Of a DNA stretch of 7,285 nucleotides, positions 1-6,500 are shown piece after piece (the first letter of the stretch is position 1; every line of letters begins with the position of its first letter). The translations under genes were made by a program, and so were the position numbers. The DNA comes from Candidatus Culexmicrobium profundum (GTDB taxonomy: Archaea > Thermoproteota > Methanomethylicia > Culexarchaeales > Culexmicrobiaceae): positions 1 through 7,285 of the forward strand of contig JANZKD010000083.1 of the NCBI GenBank assembly GCA_025061245.1. The letters run 5' to 3'. The notes beneath the pieces are model-generated. The model worked only from the letters and a program-made list of their open reading frames with translations. It made no database searches and was not told where the DNA came from.

Positions 1-214
1 TGAAAGAGAATGGATACCATACATAGTAGTTATAGGTGAAAGAGAAGTAGCCAAGAGAATGCTCAATGTTAGAATTAGAAGGAAAAACATACAAAAGAAC
101 ATGGCTGTTAATGAGTTAATTGAACTGTTGGAAAATGAAGTTGACGGTTATCCTAGGAAGCCAAGATATTTCCCTAAACTACTTTCTAAAAGACCCGGCT
201 TCATATACTATTAA
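1..214 (+). CDS. thrS: Threonyl-tRNA synthetase, C-terminal end (partial, archaeal type)
   Basis: Only the last 70 codons are present; the reading frame is open from base 2 and ends at TAA 212-214, so the 5' part lies outside the window. The translation begins EREWIPYIVVIGEREVAKRM and ends KLLSKRPGFIYY. The I-P-Y-x-V-V-x-G-x-x-E segment, followed by L-N-V-R-I-R and then M-x-x-x-E-L-I, is the pattern of the class II anticodon-binding domain in archaeal threonyl-tRNA synthetases. The final P-R-x-x-P-x-L-L-S-x-R-P-x-F is the family's typical C-terminus. The enzyme charges tRNA-Thr in the cytoplasm; this domain reads the anticodon. The catalytic and editing domains cannot be checked here. Other class IIa synthetases share the domain fold, but the closing motif favours ThrRS. 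No frame damage is seen. Confidence 0.82.
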   Translation, partial: EREWIPYIVVIGEREVAKRMLNVRIRRKNIQKNMAVNELIELLENEVDGYPRKPRYFPKLLSKRPGFIYY

Positions 215-224
215 GTTTAGGTAA

Positions 225-232
225 TTTTTCTT
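225..232 (+). terminator. T-rich candidate terminator after thrS
   Basis: A run TTTTTCTT lies 10 bases after the thrS stop codon with no obvious hairpin. Archaeal intrinsic termination often needs only a T-run on the non-template strand, so this could end the thrS transcript. It is short, and read-through into the gene at 250 is equally possible. Confidence 0.35.
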
Positions 233-249
233 GCCCATAAAACTAATAT

Positions 250-720
250 ATGTTTAATTTAAGCTATAAGCTAATCTGGAGGTTTAAGGAGTGTTCGGAG
301 TGGACCGTCAAATTCAAGGTTCTCAGAAACTACAGGCTAATTTCAATCTTAAAGTTATGGAGAAACAATAATAACAATGATGTCATTGAATTTCAATTAA
401 AATATTGGAAAAATCTATTCATAAACACTACATTAAAAACCTTAACTAAAAAACAAAAAATAATTCTCCTAGAAGTATACGCACTATGCAAAGGAGAAAA
501 GTTTACCTTAACTAAGCTTTCTAAAGTAATATCGAGAAGACTAAAAATACCGGAATCAACGGCTAAATGGAATTTAAGAGTTCTAAGAGATTTAGGGTTA
601 ATTGAAGCTGGAAATAGTCAAATTAATCGACTCCCAATCCATCTAACAAGGGCTGGACTGGCAGTAGTGAAAGCACTAGGCATTTTCCTCTTTTTTATCA
701 AATATCATCATCTAAACTAA
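250..720 (+). CDS. Small winged-helix DNA-binding protein, function unknown
   Basis: A 156-residue protein that I do not recognise as a named family. Residues 65-140 look like a winged helix-turn-helix: helix 1 about 67-81 (KKQKIILLEVYALCK), helix 2 about 86-98, a likely recognition helix 101-116 (P-E-S-T-A-K-W-N-L-R-V-L-R-D-L-G-L-I), a wing through about 132, then a closing helix LTRAGLAVVKAL. The K-W-x-L-R-x-L-R-D-L-G-L-I pattern is typical of archaeal MarR/ArsR-like wHTH proteins. The N-terminal 60 residues are basic and aromatic with a run of five Asn (39-43) and match nothing I know. The C-terminus is short and hydrophobic. ATG 250 is the only Met in the protein and a TAA lies two codons upstream, so the start is well bounded, but no Shine-Dalgarno or strong TATA box is visible. 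It probably regulates transcription; its targets are unknown. The 35-bp gap after thrS allows co-transcription. Confidence 0.7.
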   Translation: MFNLSYKLIWRFKECSEWTVKFKVLRNYRLISILKLWRNNNNNDVIEFQLKYWKNLFINTTLKTLTKKQKIILLEVYALCKGEKFTLTKLSKVISRRLKIPESTAKWNLRVLRDLGLIEAGNSQINRLPIHLTRAGLAVVKALGIFLFFIKYHHLN

Positions 721-727
721 TTTTTAC

Positions 728-736
728 TATAAATTT
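728..736 (+). promoter_or_regulatory. Candidate archaeal TATA box for sfsA
   Basis: TATAAATTT lies 45 bases before the sfsA ATG. With the usual spacing of about 26 bases from box centre to start site, transcription would begin near 757 and leave a leader of about 25 bases that includes the GTGAT motif at 772-776. The background is AT-rich, so chance matches are common. Confidence 0.45.
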
Positions 737-771
737 AAGTAAATGAATAATATCATACAATTCTAGTTAGT

Positions 772-776
772 GTGAT
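772..776 (+). promoter_or_regulatory. Shine-Dalgarno motif of sfsA (GTGAT)
   Basis: GTGAT is complementary to the ATCAC part of the archaeal 16S rRNA 3' end and sits 5 bases before ATG 782. The same motif precedes the permease gene at 3523, which supports ATG 782 as the sfsA start. Confidence 0.6.
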
Positions 777-781
777 ATAAA

Positions 782-1483
782 ATGCAATTAACTTGGACGC
801 CGATAAAAGCAAAGTTTATTAATAGACCAAATAGATTCACTGCAATAATTGAAATTGAAGGGAAGAGATTTAAAGCCCATATACATGATCCTGGAAGATT
901 AAAGGAACTATTAATTCCGAATACCGAAGTATTGGTTAGAAAACATAGCAAGAACATGGCTTATAAAACTCAATTCTATCTCTTTGCAGTTAAATATAGT
1001 GACATCTGGGTTCTCGTTGATTCAGCATTGCATAATGAAATAGTTGCAGAAGCTTTAAACTTAAATCTAATTAAGGAGCTTCAAGGCTACAAGATAATTG
1101 GAAGAGAAGTAAAATATGGAGATAGTAGAATAGATTTTTTGCTAAAATCTCCCTTGCAGAAGAAAGCATTAATGGAGGTAAAAGGATGCACATTAGTGAC
1201 TAATGGACTAGCATTATTCCCTGATGCACCAACGGAGAGAGGGAGAAGACATGTTCAATTATTAATTAAAGCAGTAAAGCAAAGCTATGAAGCATTAATT
1301 TTCTTTCTTATAACGCGAGCTGATGCTGAAAGATTTAAGCCAAACTGGAAAACAGATCCAAAATTTTCAGAAGCATTGTGTAAGGCTAAGGAGGATGGAG
1401 TGAAAATATTAGCATATAAAGCACCCTTGAATATTGAGAAAATGGAGGTAAAAATAGAAAAGTCAATTAAAGTAATATTGTAA
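782..1483 (+). CDS. sfsA: SfsA family protein (sugar fermentation stimulation protein homologue; PD-(D/E)XK nuclease fold)
   Basis: 233 residues, the usual SfsA length. The N-terminal part (about 10-75) matches the OB-fold-like half, with F-I-N-R-P-N-R-F at 12-19 and A-H-I-H-D-P-G-R-L-K-E-L at 32-43. The C-terminal half carries the nuclease-like core: S-R-I-D-F at 115-119 (D118), M-E-V-K-G at 131-135 (E132, K134), and the family signature LFPDAPTERGRRH at 145-157. The D...ExK residues of a PD-(D/E)XK active site are all present, so catalysis is possible. In E. coli SfsA was first described as promoting maltose gene expression and as a DNA-binding protein; the archaeal role is not known, and a nucleic-acid processing job is an inference from the fold. 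ATG 782 is supported by GTGAT 5 bases upstream and a TATA-like box at 728-736. The gene is probably monocistronic and converges with the MFS gene. Confidence 0.92.
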   Translation: MQLTWTPIKAKFINRPNRFTAIIEIEGKRFKAHIHDPGRLKELLIPNTEVLVRKHSKNMAYKTQFYLFAVKYSDIWVLVDSALHNEIVAEALNLNLIKELQGYKIIGREVKYGDSRIDFLLKSPLQKKALMEVKGCTLVTNGLALFPDAPTERGRRHVQLLIKAVKQSYEALIFFLITRADAERFKPNWKTDPKFSEALCKAKEDGVKILAYKAPLNIEKMEVKIEKSIKVIL

Positions 1484-1627
1484 TCTAAATTTGCAATGCA
1501 AACTTACAATTTCAAAACCTATTTTCATATAATAAATCTCCTGATAGATGAACATGGAAAATCGAAGTTAGAGATAAAGAAGGAATAAACGCTATTGTCT
1601 ATATAACTTCTGTTGGTATGATGAATG
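1484..1627. other. Convergent intergenic region between sfsA and the MFS gene
   Basis: This 144-bp stretch separates the 3' ends of two convergent genes. It contains an interrupted dyad TTTGCA-A-TGCAAA (1490-1502), a weak T-run near 1522-1525, and a start-less open frame on the plus strand from 1552 onward that may be a coding remnant. No clear hairpin terminator or RNA gene is visible. Confidence 0.5.
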
Positions 1628-2767
1628 TTAAGTTTTTAGTTTCATGTATATTATCGGTAGTATGGCGATTAGAACAATGGCTATAAGTGTAAGCACATAT
1701 TCATAGGTTGCATATGTCAATATTATTCCTGTGAATATTGGTCCTGAGGCTTGGCCAATATCCTTAATTGTTTCCATTGCTCCAATAGCTGCGCCTCGCG
1801 CTTCTTCTCCAACAATTTCTGAAATTAATGGTGGTGTTGATGCAGTTGTAAAGGCTACACCTATAGCAAAAAGAATCATTGAAAGTATAATGAGTATAAC
1901 ATTACTTGAGAATGCTACTCCTAGAATTCCTACTGATGCAATTATGAATCCGATTGAAATTGTTTTAAGTCTACCTATATTATCAGATAATCTTCCTGCA
2001 TATGGCTTAAGTATTGTTATGGTTAGCAACTGTATTGTGAAGGTTGTTCCCATAAGCCATGCTTCAATATTAAGTTTCTCCATGTGAAGTGGTAGAAATG
2101 TTTCTATGCTTTGCATTGCAAAATAAGTTACTGCCATGATACTACTAGCAGTGATAACATTAATGTTGAAGAGTACTGATGATGCTTTACATAGTGCTTC
2201 AACTTCTTTCTTCTTTGCTTCAATTTTAGGTAGATTAAATAATGCAATAAGCGCAGTTAAGCCTGCTAGTCCACATAAGATATACGTCTCATAGAAACCA
2301 TAGAAACTTATCACTGCTCCTGCAGTTATTGGTGCTAATAATCTTCCAATCATTGTGGCTGATGAAAATATTCCCATCATTTCTCCTCTTCTAGACTCAT
2401 ACATGTCTGCTATGGATGCTATTGCCACTGGAGTGAAAGTGGCTGTTGCAATTCCATGAAATGCCCTTATAATTGCCAGTTGCCATGCATCGGTTACTAG
2501 GAGGTATAGGAATGGTGCTGAAGCGAAAAAGAAACCTGAAGCTATTAATAATTTTCTCCTGCCATAAATGTCTGAGAGAGTTCCTGCTGTAACATTTACT
2601 ATTATTCCAGTTATGGTGGAGGCTGCGGCTATAAACCCTAACTCACTTTTACTTACTCCTAATTGTTGTGCAAATAGGGGAAGTGTAGGTGATTTAGACA
2701 TTGTTGAACTGAGTATAGCAAATAAGCCAGAGATGGAAAGTACTAAGAATGCTTTAGAAAAACGCAT
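1628..2767 (-). CDS. Major facilitator superfamily (MFS) efflux transporter
   Basis: 379 residues and about 12 predicted membrane helices in two six-helix halves split by a charged loop (about 180-196, K-I-E-A-K-K-K-E-V-E). MFS motif A is clear after helix 2 (G62-T-L-S-D-I-Y-G-R-R-K-L-L) and a second copy follows helix 8 (G-R-L-S-D-N-I-G-R-L-K, about 258-268). R101-A-F-H-G-I-A-T-A matches motif B of helix 4, and I-G-R-L-L-A-P-I-T-A-G (140-150) resembles the helix-5 motif C of proton-driven drug exporters, with Ala for the usual Gly before Pro. It acts in the cytoplasmic membrane, probably as a proton-coupled exporter; the substrate cannot be read from sequence. It starts 10 bp after the ChrB-like gene, with GGTG overlapping that gene's stop, so the two are co-transcribed and probably translationally coupled. 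That context suggests export of chromate or another oxyanion or metal (inference). Confidence 0.9.
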   Translation of the reverse strand: MRFSKAFLVLSISGLFAILSSTMSKSPTLPLFAQQLGVSKSELGFIAAASTITGIIVNVTAGTLSDIYGRRKLLIASGFFFASAPFLYLLVTDAWQLAIIRAFHGIATATFTPVAIASIADMYESRRGEMMGIFSSATMIGRLLAPITAGAVISFYGFYETYILCGLAGLTALIALFNLPKIEAKKKEVEALCKASSVLFNINVITASSIMAVTYFAMQSIETFLPLHMEKLNIEAWLMGTTFTIQLLTITILKPYAGRLSDNIGRLKTISIGFIIASVGILGVAFSSNVILIILSMILFAIGVAFTTASTPPLISEIVGEEARGAAIGAMETIKDIGQASGPIFTGIILTYATYEYVLTLIAIVLIAILPIIYMKLKT

Positions 2768-2774
2768 GAAAGTG

Positions 2775-2778
2775 CACC
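2775..2778 (-). promoter_or_regulatory. Shine-Dalgarno motif (GGTG) of the MFS gene, overlapping the upstream stop
   Basis: On the minus strand the stop TAG (2780-2778) of the ChrB-like gene runs directly into GGTG (2778-2775), which sits 7 bases before the MFS ATG at 2767. The overlap favours translational coupling of the two genes. Confidence 0.55.
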
Positions 2779-3290
2779 TAACCTTCTGTAACCATTTTCT
2801 TTAGAAATCTCAATCTCTCCATTCTACTCATTTTCTTTAATTCTTCACTATGCTTTTCTTCTAAATCCTTAATTTTAAAGTAGGTGTAAAGTGCTTCCCA
2901 AATCTTCATTCCAATTTCTAATGTTTCATAGTCATCTTTAGTCATAAAGCGTAGTCCAGTTAACAATGACTTTATGCCTTTAGCTTCTAGTACTTTTTCC
3001 AACTCTCCTTTAATGTCAGCTGCATGAACAACCTCAGCAACTTTATGTACATAGGGATCTTCAATTGAATATTTTTCAACTATTACCTCGAAGGTACATT
3101 TGTTATCTTTATGACCTAGTTCTACACCTTTAATGTCAAAGGGAGTTCCATGTTCAGGCTTCAATTTTTCATCAGGCCAATTTATAAAGACAAATTCCGC
3201 TTCAGGGTCGATAAATTTCTTTATTAGCCATGCTGATGCAGTTCTATCAACATACGGGAAACTCCTAGTAACCCACTTCATAGGCATCAC
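2778..3290 (-). CDS. ChrB C-terminal domain protein (chromate-resistance family), stand-alone
   Basis: 170 codons from GTG 3290; 167 if the better-placed ATG 3281 is used. It matches the C-terminal domain of ChrB (chromate resistance exported/ChrB_C family). W-V-T-R-S-F-P-Y-V-D-R-T-A-S-A-W-L-I-K-K at 6-25, followed by F-I-D-P-E-A-E-F, is the family opening. P-F-D-I-K-G-V-E-L-G-H (50-60), then C65-T-F-E and D-P-Y-V-H-K-V-A-E-V-V-H-A-A-D (78-92), is its core. E57, H60, C65, H89 and D92 are candidate metal or oxyanion ligands (inference). The C-terminal tail (140-170) is a charged helix. The N-terminal winged-helix part of full-length bacterial ChrB is absent, as is a signal peptide, so it is probably cytoplasmic. 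In bacteria the family accompanies chromate transporters; here the partner is the MFS gene 10 bp downstream. Substrate specificity is not established. Confidence 0.85.
   Translation of the reverse strand: MMPMKWVTRSFPYVDRTASAWLIKKFIDPEAEFVFINWPDEKLKPEHGTPFDIKGVELGHKDNKCTFEVIVEKYSIEDPYVHKVAEVVHAADIKGELEKVLEAKGIKSLLTGLRFMTKDDYETLEIGMKIWEALYTYFKIKDLEEKHSEELKKMSRMERLRFLKKMVTEG
3286..3290 (-). promoter_or_regulatory. GTGAT motif deciding the ChrB-like start (ATG 3281)
   Basis: The first two possible start codons, GTG 3290 and ATG 3287, lie inside a GTGAT motif that is 4 bases before a third in-frame ATG at 3281. If GTGAT acts as Shine-Dalgarno, the protein starts M-K-W-V-T-R. If the mRNA is leaderless, translation could begin at 3290 or 3287 instead. 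Confidence 0.45.
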
Positions 3291-3310
3291 ATTACCGTAA
3301 ATTAACGAAC

Positions 3311-3318
3311 TATTTAAG
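3311..3318 (-). promoter_or_regulatory. Candidate TATA box for the ChrB-like/MFS operon
   Basis: The minus strand reads CTTAAATA here. A start site about 26 bases from the box centre falls near 3288-3290, practically at the first possible start codons, which would give a leaderless or nearly leaderless transcript. Confidence 0.4.
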
Positions 3319-3465
3319 ATTTATTTTACTAATTAGCTTGGATAATTATTTTAAAAATATTATTTGAATAAATAAATTGATAAGTAATAAGTTTATTATG
3401 TGAGGTTTGGAGCCAAAACTTAGTATATCATACACTTAATGGATTTGAAAATATTTTCACTTAAG

Positions 3466-3473
3466 ATTTAAAT
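3466..3473 (+). promoter_or_regulatory. Candidate TATA box of the permease gene
   Basis: ATTTAAAT lies 49 bases before ATG 3523. The implied start near 3496 gives a leader of about 27 bases, the same arrangement as at sfsA (TATA box, short leader, GTGAT, ATG). Confidence 0.4.
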
Positions 3474-3511
3474 GCTTTTTCAATTATTAGGTACTATTGA
3501 AATTACATTGT

Positions 3512-3516
3512 GTGAT
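3512..3516 (+). promoter_or_regulatory. Shine-Dalgarno motif of the permease gene (GTGAT)
   Basis: GTGAT lies 6 bases before ATG 3523, immediately ahead of a coding start that opens a good signal peptide. It supports this ATG. Confidence 0.6.
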
Positions 3517-3522
3517 TGAAAT

Positions 3523-6500
3523 ATGAGGTTGAAGACACCTTATGCCCCCTGTTTATTTATAATCTTAAACATACTCTTTCTGCTTTCAGTAGAATCATCT
3601 CTTTGCAAAGATAACTATGAAATTACTATAGAAATTTTTGGGAAAGTTACCTGTGCTTCAAGTAAAATGTCCATTAGTGGTGCAAGAATAATTGTTTTGA
3701 AAAGCTATGATATAAATTATGTTGCTGAAACAAGAAGTGATAGTAATGGATTTTACTCCTTAAATGTAACTTTATCTAGAGATTACATTTATATGGGAAG
3801 ACGCTACCCTGCTTATTATTCTATTATAATTGTAGCGATATATGACAATTCAAGTACTCCTGGAATAGACTATGTTCTACAGTTAAGAGAACTTCTGCTC
3901 AGCGAGTTGTCTAGTGGACATATTAAAGTTGATTTTTCATTATATCCTGGAGCATCAATAATATGCTATGATAAACTTTTCCATTTAAAGTATGATGAAC
4001 CAGCTGATAGAGTGAGCTTTATGATAGTTAATGAAGAGGAAATTAAAATTAAATTAAACAACTCAATAGTTGAATATGGAGAAAATGTCTATCCTGCTAT
4101 TAGACAAGTTATCGATTTCTTGAAAATACCTAAAAATTTGATAATTGTTCCTGCTAATAAACCTTTTAATGTCATTGTTTTTGGAAGGTTTATTGAAGCT
4201 AAAACTATCCCAGTAATAATTGTATGGTGGAGAACAGTTCAATTTGAAAGAGCTATTTATGCATTTGAAAAAGTACCCCTGTTTGAAAAACCGATTACTT
4301 TAAAACAAGGTGAATTAATCAACGTATCTCTATTATACGCTTCAGTTAAATATTCATTAAGATGTGTTAAATCTTTTTCATATGAAGTCAATAAAGAGAT
4401 AAGTATCGTTGAAAGAGAAGGCTTTTACACTTTAGCTATTAAGTCCCAGTATTCTCATATTCAAGATTTAATTTTCAAGGCTAATGACTATTTAAATGAA
4501 AACTTATTTTCGATATCTTACGCATACGTAAAAGAGGCTTATGAACTTTTAAGAGACATGAAATCTTATTTAAATTGGCTTAGAAAAGAAGCTTCTTACT
4601 CATACAACTTCTTAAATATTTTCTTTTCATTTTCTTCCATCATTTTATCCTTTGTTTTCGCTGAAAATTTATTTTTAAGGATTTCCTTAGCTCCACTATT
4701 CACCTTTATATTGATGTATCTTTTGTTTCTTCTCTTTCCAGGTATAAAGAGTATTACATCAATATATTTTAGCGTTCTTTTAACACTATTTTTGTCAGTA
4801 ATTTTATCTTTAATTGAAAAATCATGTAGACAATTCGAAACTTTTTCTTTCATATATAACTTTATAGATTTAGTTTCAATGTCTAAAAGAAATTTAAGGA
4901 GGAGAAAGCTTAGATCTATACTCCTCGCAATCTCACTTATAGCTTCAACTGCAGGAGCAGTTGCCTTAACATCATTTTCAATTGAAATTGGAATCCTAGC
5001 CAATGAATACAATAATAATTTTAATGTTACTGGTTTAAGCTTCGAAAGATATTACCCCTTAAACTTTTTAACATCGGCTTACAGCAACTTTGAAGCTGAA
5101 TCTAATAGTCCATACGGAATGAAACCAAATTTAATACTACTTGACCTAGCCAATATAACTGGAAAAATAGTGTTTATAACCTGTAGAGCTGAATCAAAGG
5201 CAAAGGTTAAACGATTAGGTTTCCTAACCTTGCCTGAAAATACGAATCTTAAGCTAAATATATCCGGAATCATAGCGTTTTCAAGCTCCTTAGATCCATT
5301 ATACAAGAAGTTAGAGACATGCCTTATCAAGGGAAATTTGCCAAGTAATTCTAATGAAATTGTGATAAGCTTAAGAGCTGCTGAAGAACTGGGTGTTGAT
5401 GTTGGAGATGAAATTATATTTGAAAAAACAATTCATACAATAATCGTTAGGGGTAATTGGACTTCATTTTTGACGCCAACAAAATCATACATAGTTTCAG
5501 GGATTTTAGATGATTCTAAAGTTGAGGTTTTAAGAGAAATTAGTGGCCGTCCATTTCTTCCATTTACTCTTTATCTAGATTTTAAAGGTGGTGACGGGAT
5601 GCCATCAATTTATGCATCTAGAGTTTGTGAGGCAAAGGAAGTAATTATAGTTCCCTGGAATGATGTTTCAAGATATGATCTTTCTGTTACTAGATACTTT
5701 ATATACTTAAATTGTAGTAAAAACGAATTAATTTCAATTGGAAAAATTCTCTCCTTAAGAGGAGATGAACACATAGCAACCGTACTTCTTAAAAATAAAT
5801 TAATTAACATGATGCTTGCTAGACATTTGATTTCAAGTGGTTATGAAGCACTAATTCCCCTAGTCTTAGCTATTCTTAATGCTATTATAACTTCTATAGG
5901 AATGCTGTATGAGAGAAGAAGAGAAATAATAACCTTATCAGCTGTTGGAGCTTCACCATCAAAAATATTTTCAATATTTGCATGGGAAACTGCAATTTTA
6001 GGATTTATTGGAGGTTCTATAGGATATATTCTTGGTCTCTCCTTTTACAAATTGATGAATTTATATTTTCAGATTGAGGTGAAGCCTAAGATTCATTTTA
6101 TATGGGTATTAGCAACTATTCTCATTGCAATTATGAGCATGTTTGTAGCTTCACTTATTTCACTTAAGTCTTCTCTAGTGATCGTACCATCAAAACTTTG
6201 GAAAATAGAGGCCATTAAAAAAGCTTATGAAGGAGAGGAATATTGGATATTCGAAATTCCAATTAAACTTAAGGCTATAAACTTCCAGAGTTTCACAAGA
6301 TATCTTTATGAGGAGCTAATGAAATACCCATCAACGCTTTATGAAGTTTTAGAAGTAAAACAAGCTAAATTTGAAAAAATCGATGGGAAAATAGTATGGA
6401 AGCTAATTTTCACCTATGATACAGGGTTAAATTCATTTTCAAGGAACTTTGGTAGAGGTTTCCTAGAAGTTTCAGTAAAAGATGATATTTGCAACATACT

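Larger units (their letters stand above)
3291..3522. promoter_or_regulatory. Divergent promoter region between the ChrB-like operon and the permease gene
   Basis: This very AT-rich 232-bp stretch has no convincing gene. It holds the minus-strand TATA candidate (3311-3318), the plus-strand TATA candidate (3466-3473), the GTGAT motif (3512-3516) and a short dyad TTTGGAGCCAAA (3406-3417), which is the only locally GC-richer element and could be an operator. Confidence 0.5.

Noticed and set aside
1490..1502. Dyad TTTGCA-A-TGCAAA after sfsA
   Set aside because: With a one-base centre it cannot form a normal hairpin, and no T-run follows, so it is not supported as a terminator; kept only as a note.
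1463..1528. 21-codon minus-strand ORF starting ATG 1528 with AGGAG nine bases upstream
   Set aside because: It is very short, antisense to the 3' end of sfsA, has no recognisable sequence and no evident promoter; the SD-like match is probably chance.
1731..2087. 118-codon plus-strand ORF
   Set aside because: It is the antisense shadow of the MFS gene, with low-complexity Ile/Ser/Pro content produced by hydrophobic codons read backwards.
3330..3400. Apparent short repeats of AATA/TTAT in the divergent spacer
   Set aside because: They reflect extreme AT content; there is no regular unit or spacing, so neither a CRISPR nor an origin-like repeat array is supported.
4596..5012. 138-codon minus-strand ORF inside the permease gene
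   Set aside because: It lies entirely opposite a well-supported coding sequence with TM helices and a MacB entry motif; no independent domain or start signals.
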